Assembly: GCA_905182295.1 (NCBI GenBank)
Contig: CAJJAZ010000005.1
Location: forward strand, 62,001 to 126,000
Reading direction: 5' to 3'
Source of the DNA: an uncultured Flavobacteriaceae bacterium
GTDB lineage: Bacteria; Bacteroidota; Bacteroidia; Flavobacteriales; Flavobacteriaceae
Length of the DNA: 64,000 nucleotides
Positions within the stretch are counted from its first letter, which is position 1; each line of letters starts with the position of its first letter. The translations under genes were made by a program, and so were the position numbers. Shown here one piece after another: positions 38,044-46,317 of the stretch. The notes below the pieces were generated by a model, which saw only the letters and a program-made list of their open reading frames with translations, made no database searches and was not told the DNA's origin.

Positions 38044-39909
38044 ATGAAAACCCTGACTAAGTACGCACTAGTACTGCCTTTATTTTTTTTCTTCAGTACT
38101 GTTAAAGCACAAGATTCTATACCATCTGTAGCCGCAGTAAACCAAGACAGTATTCGTCTGGAGCAATACAATACAAAAATACAGCTCATTGAAAATCAAA
38201 GGGTTGCAGATTCTATTAAGAAAGTAGAGTTATTGGCTGAGATACAGAGCCTTAAAACTACAGACAACCTCAAAAAGGAAACCCTTCAAGCCCAATTGGA
38301 CGCAATTAGTGCTCAAGAAACAGAGCGATTGGCCGCCAAAAAAAGAGAAGTAGAAGCCTTAAGGGCTACAAGCAAAGGAGTGCCAGTCATGGGCTTTTTT
38401 AAGGATACCCTATTAACAATATACAGCCGTCTGGGAAGTTTTTTCCCTAAAGAACGTGCCAAAGCGGTCAATGAAAGGATTCGAAACCTTGCTGGATTAA
38501 GGGATTTTTCTGTAGACAGCCTCGTCATAGAGAGCGAATACAATATTTTAAATTTGGTGTATTCGGATCAGATTGTCACCAGCATTTCAGAAGAAGACGC
38601 GCTTTGGTCTAAAATGAACGCTGCAGACTTGAGTGTTAATTACCAGAAAATTATTTCAACGGCTGTTTTAAATTATCAAAATGAAACCAATATAATTACC
38701 CTACTCAAAGAGTTTGGTTTGGCTTTATTGGTTCTCATTATTACCTATTTCATTATTAAGTACATCTTCATAGCCTTTAGATGGAGTGCAATTAAAATAC
38801 ACGCCCAAGAAAACAAACGCATTAAAGGAATAAAAATCAAAGACTATACGCTCTTTGACGCTTCCAGACAGGTTGCAGTGCTTATTAATTTAAACACTAT
38901 TCTAAAGTGGCTTGTGGTATTAAGCACCGTATACATAGCCCTACCTATTTTGTTTGGTATTTTTCCATGGACCAAAGACATGGCCCAGACCCTTTTTGGA
39001 TATGTATTAGATCCTTTAAAAGACATTGGCTTAGGGCTTTGGAATTACCTACCCAACCTCATCACTGTGATCGTTATTATTGTGGTATTTAGGTATGTAC
39101 TCAAAGGTTTATACTTCTTAAAATCTGAGATACAACAAGAAAACCTAAAACTTCCTGGCTTCTATTCAGACTGGGCCGCACCTACCTATCAAATCGTTAA
39201 AGTATTGGTATTTGCCTTTATGATTGTGGTGATTTTCCCCTATTTACCTGGGTCTGACTCACCTGTCTTTCAAGGGGTATCTGTATTTCTTGGATTCTTG
39301 TTCACCTTTGGATCCGCTGGATCACTCTCCAATATTATCGCAGGGCTAGTACTTACTTATATGCGTCTTTTTAAAATGGGCGACCGGGTGAAAATTGGCA
39401 GTATATCTGGAGACGTCATAGAAAAAAACATGTTGGTGACTCGGGTAAGGACCACGAAAAATGAAATTATTTCCATCCCCAATGCTACGGTAATGAACAG
39501 CCATACCATAAATTACAGCAGTGACGCCCCAGAAAAGGGACTTATCATGTACTCCACTATTACCATTGGGTACGACGTTCCTTGGAGAAAAATGGAAGAA
39601 GTCCTGATTAAAGCAGCGCTAGAAACGCCTTTATTATTAGATGATCCAGCCCCATTTGTACTCCAAACAAGCCTAGATGACTTTTATGTGTCCTACCAGA
39701 TAAACGCCTACACAAGGGAACCCAACAAACAAGCCACCATCTATTCTAACTTACATGCCAACATTCAGGATTTTTGTAACGAGGCGGGTATAGAAATTAT
39801 GTCTCCACATTACAGGGCCGCTAGAGATGGAAACCAAAGTACCATTCCTCCAGATCAGTTGCCTAAGGATTACAAAGCACCCAGCTTTTTGTTTAAAAGA
39901 GAGGAATAA
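38044..39909 (+). CDS. Mechanosensitive ion channel family protein (MscS-type)
   Basis: 621-aa protein with signal peptide (LVLPLFFFFSTVKA), a periplasmic helical region with coiled-coil character (about residues 25-100), several membrane helices (about 225-245, 280-310, 330-355, 382-400, 410-440) and an MscS beta domain. The pore helix region SAGSLSNIIAGLVLTYMRLFKMGDRVKIG and the cytoplasmic TTKNEIISIPNATVMNSHTINYS segment are typical. It would release solutes on hypo-osmotic shock. A TATTTTTG box at 38032-38039 is very close to the ATG. Confidence 0.92.
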   Translation: MKTLTKYALVLPLFFFFSTVKAQDSIPSVAAVNQDSIRLEQYNTKIQLIENQRVADSIKKVELLAEIQSLKTTDNLKKETLQAQLDAISAQETERLAAKKREVEALRATSKGVPVMGFFKDTLLTIYSRLGSFFPKERAKAVNERIRNLAGLRDFSVDSLVIESEYNILNLVYSDQIVTSISEEDALWSKMNAADLSVNYQKIISTAVLNYQNETNIITLLKEFGLALLVLIITYFIIKYIFIAFRWSAIKIHAQENKRIKGIKIKDYTLFDASRQVAVLINLNTILKWLVVLSTVYIALPILFGIFPWTKDMAQTLFGYVLDPLKDIGLGLWNYLPNLITVIVIIVVFRYVLKGLYFLKSEIQQENLKLPGFYSDWAAPTYQIVKVLVFAFMIVVIFPYLPGSDSPVFQGVSVFLGFLFTFGSAGSLSNIIAGLVLTYMRLFKMGDRVKIGSISGDVIEKNMLVTRVRTTKNEIISIPNATVMNSHTINYSSDAPEKGLIMYSTITIGYDVPWRKMEEVLIKAALETPLLLDDPAPFVLQTSLDDFYVSYQINAYTREPNKQATIYSNLHANIQDFCNEAGIEIMSPHYRAARDGNQSTIPPDQLPKDYKAPSFLFKREE

Positions 39910-39913
39910 ATAG

Positions 39914-40525
39914 CTATTTAGCTGTAAAAGACCCAAAAATGAATTCCTGTTCGGTATTAAAAGGAGTGGTATGTATTTGTTTTTCAAAAGACAAAGACTC
40001 AAAACCATGCTTCTCAAAGAGCTGTTTCAAGGAAGCTTCATTGTATTGAATAATGTCTAATCCACTACACTTTTTAGGTCCGTTGGTAGAGAAAGTTCCA
40101 ATAATGACATGGCCTTTAGCAGCACGTTTTAATAATGTCAAATAATCTCTAATGCTTTCAGCCGATGCTTGAAAGTGAAACGAAGCCCTATCGTGCCAAA
40201 GGTCATAAGACAGCTCGGGATTGTAATCCAGCACATCACTCACTACCCACTTAACTTGTGAGGCCCTATCCCCTAGTCTTTCCTGAGCTCTAATGATTGC
40301 GGTTTCTGAAATATCTAATACCGTTAGATTTTTATACCCTAAATCTATAAGGTGGTCTACCAGATGACTGTCTCCGCCACCCACATCAATTATTTGGGCG
40401 TCTAAGGATAGTTTGGCGTTGGAAATAAGTTCTAAAGACGTATTAGGCTTGTTTTCTGTCCAACTCACCTCTTGAGGGGTTTTGATTTTGTAGATACGCT
40501 CCCAATGTACTTTAGAATCATCCAT
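39914..40525 (-). CDS. Class I SAM-dependent methyltransferase
   Basis: 203-aa soluble protein with the SAM motif I DVGGGDSHLVDHL at about residues 47-59, LTVLDIS after strand 2, and WVVSDVLDY before strand 4. The N-terminal VHWERIYKIKTPQEVSWTE matches a group of small methyltransferases similar to thiol/tellurite methyltransferases. Substrate unknown. It follows two DoxX-like genes on the same strand and ends 4 bases from the end of the convergent channel gene. Confidence 0.82.
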   Translation of the reverse strand: MDDSKVHWERIYKIKTPQEVSWTENKPNTSLELISNAKLSLDAQIIDVGGGDSHLVDHLIDLGYKNLTVLDISETAIIRAQERLGDRASQVKWVVSDVLDYNPELSYDLWHDRASFHFQASAESIRDYLTLLKRAAKGHVIIGTFSTNGPKKCSGLDIIQYNEASLKQLFEKHGFESLSFEKQIHTTPFNTEQEFIFGSFTAK

Positions 40526-40533
40526 AGGATAAA

Positions 40534-40917
40534 CTAAGAAAATTGCTTTTGCTTATTGATTAAAATAATGGTCAAACTAAACAGAAGCATTAAACCTGCA
40601 GGTAAAAATTTAATAGCTTCATCGCTTACTTTAAAATGCATAAAGACAGCACCTAACATTAGCGCGCCCATTAAAGCAGCAGAAGGAAGTATGGCTTTTC
40701 TATTCACAAAACCGATTAAAAGTCCAAATGCAGCCAAGATTTTCAAGCCTCCAATCAAGTATACTATGGTTTCATTGAGCCCGTAAACCGCAAATTCTTC
40801 GATCATATTCATTGCTTTTCCGCCCCTGTAAATGGTTGGATTATTAAATCTAAAAAACCAAACATTAATAACCACGAATGAAACCACAGCCATTAAAATA
40901 TATTTTAAGTATTTCAT
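40534..40917 (-). CDS. DoxX family membrane protein
   Basis: 127-aa inner-membrane protein with four hydrophobic helices and the DoxX-like KILAAFGLLIGF segment in the second half. DoxX relatives are linked to quinone/thiosulfate chemistry or to redox stress complexes; the role here is unassigned. It overlaps the preceding related membrane gene by four bases (ATGA), indicating a translationally coupled pair. Confidence 0.8.
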   Translation of the reverse strand: MKYLKYILMAVVSFVVINVWFFRFNNPTIYRGGKAMNMIEEFAVYGLNETIVYLIGGLKILAAFGLLIGFVNRKAILPSAALMGALMLGAVFMHFKVSDEAIKFLPAGLMLLFSLTIILINKQKQFS

Positions 40918-41258
40918 AATTTAAGTTTTAAGCTTTTTATAAAGATATAAGAATTTAGCAATAAGTAAAACAAAGCGGGTAAAGACTGTATTAAACTATC
41001 TTGAATATTGATTCGAGTTCCTAAAGCTCCAGCCATCATTGTAGCTAAAATGGCTGCACTTATCAAGGAAATTTTAAACTTACCCATACCGTACAAAAGT
41101 CCCGCTCCACAAATTAGCTGCACTAGCCCAATGAGTATTCTCATTCCAGAGAAGCCATATCTTGTGAATTCCGCTATATAAAAGGGGTGAAATAAAGTAA
41201 GTATTCCATAGATTAAATGTGATGTACCACAAAAAATTCTAATGATCGATAATTTCAT
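40914..41258 (-). CDS. Small DoxX-like membrane protein
   Basis: 114-aa protein with about four membrane helices. Although divergent, the length and helix pattern resemble the DoxX-like protein encoded directly downstream, and the two genes overlap by four bases. It may be the partner subunit or an old duplicate. No catalytic motif can be seen. Confidence 0.65.
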   Translation of the reverse strand: MKLSIIRIFCGTSHLIYGILTLFHPFYIAEFTRYGFSGMRILIGLVQLICGAGLLYGMGKFKISLISAAILATMMAGALGTRINIQDSLIQSLPALFYLLLNSYIFIKSLKLKL

Positions 41259-41327
41259 GACGCGAAGCTAGATATTCTGCGGTTAATAACCAGACTTTTC
41301 TTTAAAATTTAGTCTCAATTGCGAAAC

Positions 41328-41549
41328 CTATTTGTTTTTTATAGAATACAGGTAGAAACGCTCCACTTTGTCTCTAGCCCAAGGCGTTCTCCTCAAGAAG
41401 GTCAAACTAGATTTCACCGTCTGATTGCTCTTAAAACAATTAATATTAACCTGATTCGCCATTTCTTCCCATCCATGCGTTTCCACCAGATATTCTAATA
41501 TATCTAATAATTTAACGCCGTGTAAAGGGTTGTTGGGTTGTTGTTCCAT
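41328..41549 (-). CDS. VF530 family DNA-binding protein (DUF2132)
   Basis: 73-aa protein matching the VF530 family, whose structure suggests DNA binding. Family markers are NPLHGVKL near the N-terminus, LVETHGWEEMA, and SSLTFLRRTPWARDKVE toward the C-terminus. Small basic surface, no membrane segment. It stands alone between the DoxX-like genes and the tRNA cluster. Confidence 0.9.
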   Translation of the reverse strand: MEQQPNNPLHGVKLLDILEYLVETHGWEEMANQVNINCFKSNQTVKSSLTFLRRTPWARDKVERFYLYSIKNK

Positions 41550-41664
41550 ATATACTGTCTAAAGTCTAGGACTTGTTGTAGTTGGCAAAATTACAGAAAA
41601 AAAGGTTAGTGCCTTGTGGTTTTAGGCTGCGCTACGCTCGCTGATCCTTTTGCGTTCCATCTTG

Positions 41665-41725
41665 AAAAAATAAAACCCGCCTTTGAAAATTCAAGCGAGC
41701 TTGATTTGCATGGCGGGCTTTATTT
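41665..41725 (-). terminator. Terminator of the tRNA operon
   Basis: Arms AATAAAGCCCGCC and GGCGGGTTTTATT (positions 41712-41724 and 41669-41681) pair around a loop that holds a second palindrome, CAAGCGAGCTTG at 41692-41703. A U-rich tail follows on the minus strand, just after tRNA-Arg. Confidence 0.65.
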
Positions 41726-41730
41726 ATCTG

Positions 41731-41804
<74 letters not shown>

Positions 41805-41857
41805 ATTTCCCGAAGGAAAAAGTTTTGAGATTTTGGGAATATCTCTGTTTATTATTG

Positions 41858-41932
41858 TCGGGGTGGCAGGATTCGAACCTGCGACCTCCGCGTCCCAAAC
41901 GCGGCGCGATAACCGGGCTACGCTACACCCCG
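41858..41932 (-). tRNA. tRNA-Pro (anticodon TGG)
   Basis: 75 bases on the minus strand. The acceptor stem CGGGGTG pairs with CACCCCG; discriminator A. The anticodon loop TTTGGGA gives anticodon TGG, and the T arm has GGTTCGAATCC. No encoded CCA. Confidence 0.96.
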
Positions 41933-41969
41933 AGACCTTGTAATAAGGTATCAATTTTTCAATAAAGAG

Positions 41970-42053
41970 CGGAGAGACAGGGATTCGAACCCTGGCGACA
42001 GTTACCCGTCGACAGATTAGCAATCTGCTCCATTACCACTCTGGCACCTCTCC
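41970..42053 (-). tRNA. tRNA-Ser (anticodon GCT)
   Basis: 84 bases on the minus strand with the long variable arm of serine tRNAs. The acceptor stem GGAGAGG pairs with TCTCTCC (one G-U), discriminator G. The anticodon loop TTGCTAA gives GCT, reading AGC and AGU. First tRNA of the cluster; CCA is not encoded. Confidence 0.96.
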
Positions 42054-42090
42054 TACACAAAAAGTGTTTCACGCCTTAAAAACGCGGTTG

Positions 42091-42121
42091 CAAATGTACT
42101 TTTTAGAATATAATATAACAA
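42091..42121 (-). promoter_or_regulatory. Promoter of the tRNA-Ser-Pro-Arg operon
   Basis: On the minus strand a -33 TTG (42121-42119) and a -7 box TACATTTG (42098-42091) are 20 bases apart, the standard Bacteroidetes arrangement. Transcription would begin about 30 bases before tRNA-Ser. This is the best-formed promoter I found in the window. Confidence 0.75.
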
Positions 42122-42165
42122 CATTTTTGAAGCTTTTTTTAGCTTTATTTTTCATTGCTCCTAAA

Positions 42166-44211
42166 TTATTCTGGATATGTTACCCTAAGGTGGTAGATAT
42201 TAGTTAGTTTGCCTTTTAAGACCTTTTTAATTAATTCAATATCTTTAAAGGTAATATTGGCATTTACGTACTGATTGGCCTGCATTTGGCCTGTAATAAT
42301 CTTTTCTACAAAGGCATCTATCTCCAAATAAGTAGGATTTTTAAGACTTTTTGAGGCAGCTTCTACAGCGTCTGACATCATGAGAATAGCGGTCTCCTTT
42401 GAAAAAGGAAGGGGGCCCGGATAGGTGAATAATGCTATGTCAATATCTGGTTGGGTCTCTTGGGCTTTCTTATAAAAATAATAGACCTGAGTGGTTCCGT
42501 GGTGGACCCTAATAAAATCTATCAATCGGTCTGGTAAATTGTATTTTTTGGCTATTTCAATACCATCTGTCACATGGTCTAAAATAATCTTAGCGCTGTC
42601 CAAAGGGTCTAATTCGTGGTGCGGGTTTACCGAAGTGATCTGATTTTCAGAAAAATAAGTAGGGTGGTTCATTTTACCTATGTCATGGTATAAAGCCCCT
42701 ACCCTTACAAGCATCGCATTGGCCCCTATTTCGTTGGCAGCTGCTTCTGCAAGATTGGCTACCTGTAAGGAGTGATTGAAGGTTCCTGGCGCCTTATTGG
42801 AGAGTTCTTTTAAAAGCTTTGAGTTGGTGTCTGAAAGTTCAAGTAGAGATACCTCAGAGACCAGACCAAAGAGTTTCTCGTAAATGTAGATGAGGGGTTG
42901 GGCAAAGAGTGTTATCATGCCGTTTAAGGCAAAAAGACCAAAAACCAGCCACTGTAAATTATCTATAGCACCTTCTTGAATGATGTGAAAAGAAAAGTAA
43001 CCCAACATATACACTACGGTAATTTGTCCTACGGATATAAATAGGTTGGCACGCTTATACAACTCTGTTACGGATAATATGGTTACAATTCCCGCAATGG
43101 TTTGTAAAAAAATAAACTCAAAACTATTGGGCACGACGAATCCTAGAATAAGGACCGTGAGCACATGCACAAAGAGCCCCAAACGGGCGTCAAAAAATGT
43201 CTTTAATATGAGGGGTAAAATACACAGCGGCACTACATACACATAGGTTTCATTGTATTGCGCCACGAGTGTGGTTAGCAGTACCATGAGCACTATATTG
43301 GCTAAAATAAAAGTGAGCTGGGTATTGTCTCTATAAATGTGGGGCCTGTATTTGGCTAAAAACAAAAACAACGTAACCATTACTAATGCCACCAAAAGGG
43401 TGTAGCCAAATAGGATAATATAGTAGTTGGCCTCTGACCACAAGACAGATTCATATTCTGATTTAAGGGAGAGTAGTACCTTATAATTTTCTTGCTCCAC
43501 TACGGCTCCCTTCGCTATAATGAGCTTGCCTTTGTCTACAAAACCCCTTGTAAGCGATAGGCTATTTAATGCTTCTGAAAGAGACTTCTCCGTAAAGTCT
43601 TTGTTAAAAACTACATTGGGAACAATAATATCTAACAACAAATCGTCTGCAAAAGGGGCTTGAGACTGAAAAAGTGGGGTTTGTATTTTAGATTGAATGA
43701 ATGGAAGCAATTCAGCAATACCCATAAAAGAATTTACAAGCCTTAAGCTGGCTGTATTATCTTCTAACAAATACACACTATTGCCTAAATTTTCCGTGGC
43801 ATTTCTAGCCAGTAAACCTCGGGTGTATATACTGTCTAATACCCTGTGCAAGACCGATTTAATTTGTGCGGTATCTTTGAGTGTTGGATTGCTTTTCTTT
43901 AAATCAGCTAATGCGAGAGACAGGTCTTCCTTTGACGCTAATAACAGGGAGTCTTTCAAAGAAAAGTAAGGAATATGCTGTTCTCTTATAGCTATTTTTT
44001 CCTCTGACAATTCCTCTGAGGTCTTTTTTACACTAAAATCAAATGGGGCATACAAAGTTTCATGTTGCCAAGGCTTGCCTTTTTGAAATTCGTACTTAAA
44101 CTTTCCGCCTTTAGGAAAAAAATACACGACCAAGCCCACTGCCAATACATAGAGTAGGTATTTATAAAGTAGAGATTGGTTTTTATAGAGGGTATCTAGA
44201 CCTTTAGCCAT
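42166..44211 (-). CDS. 7TM-HD family phosphohydrolase (PgpH-like)
   Basis: 681-aa membrane protein from the ATG at 44211; a TTG six codons earlier is the alternative. After one helix (about residues 13-32) comes an extracytoplasmic 7TMR-HDED-type domain, then seven membrane helices (about 255-460), and a C-terminal HD domain with His509-Asp510 in the HDIGK motif and a preceding FNHSLQVANLAE histidine. Family members such as PgpH degrade cyclic di-AMP; activity on this substrate here is inferred. It is divergent from the thiolase gene. Confidence 0.9.
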   Translation of the reverse strand: MAKGLDTLYKNQSLLYKYLLYVLAVGLVVYFFPKGGKFKYEFQKGKPWQHETLYAPFDFSVKKTSEELSEEKIAIREQHIPYFSLKDSLLLASKEDLSLALADLKKSNPTLKDTAQIKSVLHRVLDSIYTRGLLARNATENLGNSVYLLEDNTASLRLVNSFMGIAELLPFIQSKIQTPLFQSQAPFADDLLLDIIVPNVVFNKDFTEKSLSEALNSLSLTRGFVDKGKLIIAKGAVVEQENYKVLLSLKSEYESVLWSEANYYIILFGYTLLVALVMVTLFLFLAKYRPHIYRDNTQLTFILANIVLMVLLTTLVAQYNETYVYVVPLCILPLILKTFFDARLGLFVHVLTVLILGFVVPNSFEFIFLQTIAGIVTILSVTELYKRANLFISVGQITVVYMLGYFSFHIIQEGAIDNLQWLVFGLFALNGMITLFAQPLIYIYEKLFGLVSEVSLLELSDTNSKLLKELSNKAPGTFNHSLQVANLAEAAANEIGANAMLVRVGALYHDIGKMNHPTYFSENQITSVNPHHELDPLDSAKIILDHVTDGIEIAKKYNLPDRLIDFIRVHHGTTQVYYFYKKAQETQPDIDIALFTYPGPLPFSKETAILMMSDAVEAASKSLKNPTYLEIDAFVEKIITGQMQANQYVNANITFKDIELIKKVLKGKLTNIYHLRVTYPE

Positions 44212-44298
44212 GAAATAAGTTTGATCCAAAAATAGAAAAATAAACCCATACCGGCGTTATTTTAGTTTTTCAGCAGGCGGCTTTGCCAGTAATTTTAG

Positions 44299-44306
44299 TA
44301 TTTTTG
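44299..44306 (+). promoter_or_regulatory. Candidate -7 promoter box for the thiolase gene
   Basis: TATTTTTG matches TANNTTTG and lies 26 bases before the ATG at 44333. No -33 TTG at the standard distance. Confidence 0.45.
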
Positions 44307-44332
44307 GAGCAATACATTTTTAAGATCATTCT

Positions 44333-45517
44333 ATGAAAGAAGTAGTCATTGTTTCCGCAGTAAGAACACCCATTGGACGCTTCATGGGCGCTTTATCTCA
44401 AATAGCAGCACCAGAACTAGGCGCCATTGCTATAAAAGGCGCTTTGGAGCGAATTCAATTAGACCCTTCCGAGGTGGGAGAAGTTATTATGGGTCATGTA
44501 TTACAAGCAGGGACAGGACAAGCACCTGCAAGACAAGCAGCTATAAAAGCGGGGATTCCAACTACCGTTCCCTGTACCACGGTAAACAAGGTATGTGCTT
44601 CTGGAATGAAAACCATCATGCAAGCTGTGCAATCTATTGCACTTGGAGACCAAGAGGTCGTTGTGGCAGGGGGCATGGAAAACATGAGTATGGCGCCCCA
44701 TTTAGTTTCAATGAGAAATGGACAAAAATTTGGCCCTAGTGCGCTAGAAGACAGCATGCAGAAAGACGGCTTAGTAGACGCATACCAACAAATTGCTATG
44801 GGGGTTTTTGCAGACCAATGTGCCATAACCTATGAATGTTCAAGAGAAGACCAAGACCAGTTTGCTATTCAGTCCTACCAGCGCGCAAAAGCCGCCTGGG
44901 ATGCCGGTAAATTTTCTGATGAAATTGTACCTGTATCTATACCGCAACGCAAAGGGGATCCTATTATTTTTAATACTGATGAGGAATACAGCAATGTATT
45001 CATAGATAAAATACCAGCCCTAAGACCTGCGTTCAATAAAGAGGGCTCTGTTACCGCTGCCAATGCCTCTACGATTAACGACGGTGCTGCTGCATTAATC
45101 CTGATGAGTGCAGAAAAAGCAAAATCCCTAGGGCTTAGGCCTCTGGCAACCATTAAAGGATATGCAGACGCTGCTTTGGAGCCAGAATGGTTCACCATCG
45201 CCCCTGCTAAAGCGCTTCCTAAAGCCCTTTCAAAAGCTGGAATTCAGCAATCCGAAATAGATTTTTTTGAATTTAATGAAGCCTTTTCAGTGGTTGGATT
45301 GGCCAATATGAAATTATTAAACATTCCAGATACCAAAGTAAATATTCATGGAGGCGCCGTTTCTCTTGGTCACCCTCTTGGATGCTCAGGGGCCAGAATA
45401 GTAGTAACCCTACTCCATGTACTCGCCCAAGAGAAAGCCCGCTATGGCGCAGCAGCCATTTGCAATGGCGGCGGCGGCGCCTCTGCCCTGGTGATTGAAA
45501 ACAACCTAGAAGCCTAA
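44333..45517 (+). CDS. Acetyl-CoA C-acyltransferase (thiolase)
   Basis: 394-aa thiolase catalysing condensation of two acetyl-CoA or thiolytic cleavage of 3-ketoacyl-CoA. The nucleophile is Cys88 in NKVCASGMK, the conserved histidine is in FNEAFSV's following GGAVSLGHPLGCSGAR block, and the second active cysteine lies in CNGGGGASA. No other beta-oxidation gene is adjacent, so whether the role is biosynthetic or degradative is open. The next gene starts 2 bases later. Confidence 0.95.
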   Translation: MKEVVIVSAVRTPIGRFMGALSQIAAPELGAIAIKGALERIQLDPSEVGEVIMGHVLQAGTGQAPARQAAIKAGIPTTVPCTTVNKVCASGMKTIMQAVQSIALGDQEVVVAGGMENMSMAPHLVSMRNGQKFGPSALEDSMQKDGLVDAYQQIAMGVFADQCAITYECSREDQDQFAIQSYQRAKAAWDAGKFSDEIVPVSIPQRKGDPIIFNTDEEYSNVFIDKIPALRPAFNKEGSVTAANASTINDGAAALILMSAEKAKSLGLRPLATIKGYADAALEPEWFTIAPAKALPKALSKAGIQQSEIDFFEFNEAFSVVGLANMKLLNIPDTKVNIHGGAVSLGHPLGCSGARIVVTLLHVLAQEKARYGAAAICNGGGGASALVIENNLEA

Positions 45518-45519
45518 AT

Positions 45520-46266
45520 ATGCGTTTTGGAATAGCAAAACTCTCTAACATAGCCCTAAGGAGCGCTCCAGATATGGAAAGTGCTATTATTACTATGGCC
45601 CACTACGGAGAAGGTTTTAAAATACTAGACCACAGAAAATGGTGGTTTAAGGTAAGAATGGCCTACGACCAAACAGAAGGTTGGGTAGAAAACTTACAAA
45701 TCTTGGAAATTTCAGAGGACCAATACCAAAGCCTGGAAGAAAAAACCCCTAGCTATTGCCAAGAACTCACTGGCTTTATTCAAGAAGAAAACGGTGGGCT
45801 TATGCCTGTTTTATTAGGGGCTAATATCAGTCAATCAAAATTACTGTCTCATACTTTTGAAGGGAATACAAAGGCCAATGGAACTAAAAATGGGGTGGTA
45901 AATACCGCTTTAATGTATTTAAACGCCCCCCACCTCAAAGGAGGCACACTCCCTTTTGGTATAGACGCAGCCGGCTTGAGCCAAATGGCTTATAAACTCA
46001 ATGGCTATCTATTGGCCAGGACAGCGGAATTACAATCCAAGCAAGGGGAACCACTGAGTTTCGTTGAGGAATCTGAAGCGGGAGATTTGGCTTTCTTTGA
46101 CAACGCAGAAGGGGTCATAGATCATGTGGGCATTATACTACCAGACAACCACGTCATTCATTGTCACGGAAAGGTACGCATAGACCGGATAGACCACACT
46201 GGAATATTCAACAACCAGACCAATCAATACTCCCATTCACTGAGGGTTATTAAAAACATCGTATAA
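45520..46266 (+). CDS. NlpC/P60 (C40) family protein lacking the catalytic cysteine
   Basis: 248-aa protein. Residues about 1-62 are an SH3b-like domain (VAKLSNIALRSAP-type start, GWVENLQ), and about 120-248 the NlpC/P60 fold with the family segments PFGID, AGDLAFFDN, DHVGIIL and HVIHCHGKVRIDR. In active enzymes the nucleophile is the Cys of DCSG; here that position is Ala150 (DAAG, codon GCA at 45967). His202 and the later histidine are kept. Either the protein binds peptidoglycan peptides without cutting them, or the genuine nucleophile lies elsewhere. No signal peptide is evident, so it is probably cytoplasmic. Confidence 0.85.
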   Translation: MRFGIAKLSNIALRSAPDMESAIITMAHYGEGFKILDHRKWWFKVRMAYDQTEGWVENLQILEISEDQYQSLEEKTPSYCQELTGFIQEENGGLMPVLLGANISQSKLLSHTFEGNTKANGTKNGVVNTALMYLNAPHLKGGTLPFGIDAAGLSQMAYKLNGYLLARTAELQSKQGEPLSFVEESEAGDLAFFDNAEGVIDHVGIILPDNHVIHCHGKVRIDRIDHTGIFNNQTNQYSHSLRVIKNIV

Positions 46267-46295
46267 AAAAAGCCCTCCATTGGGGAGCTTTTTTT
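46264..46295. terminator. Terminator between the C40 gene and the TPR gene
   Basis: A-run with AGCCCTCC, loop ATT, and GGGGAGCT followed by seven T, with one C-A mismatch. The A-run on the other side allows use in both directions by the convergent genes. It overlaps the stop codon of the C40 gene. Confidence 0.7.
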
Positions 46296-46317
46296 ATAAT
46301 AGAAAGCGTGTTAGGGT

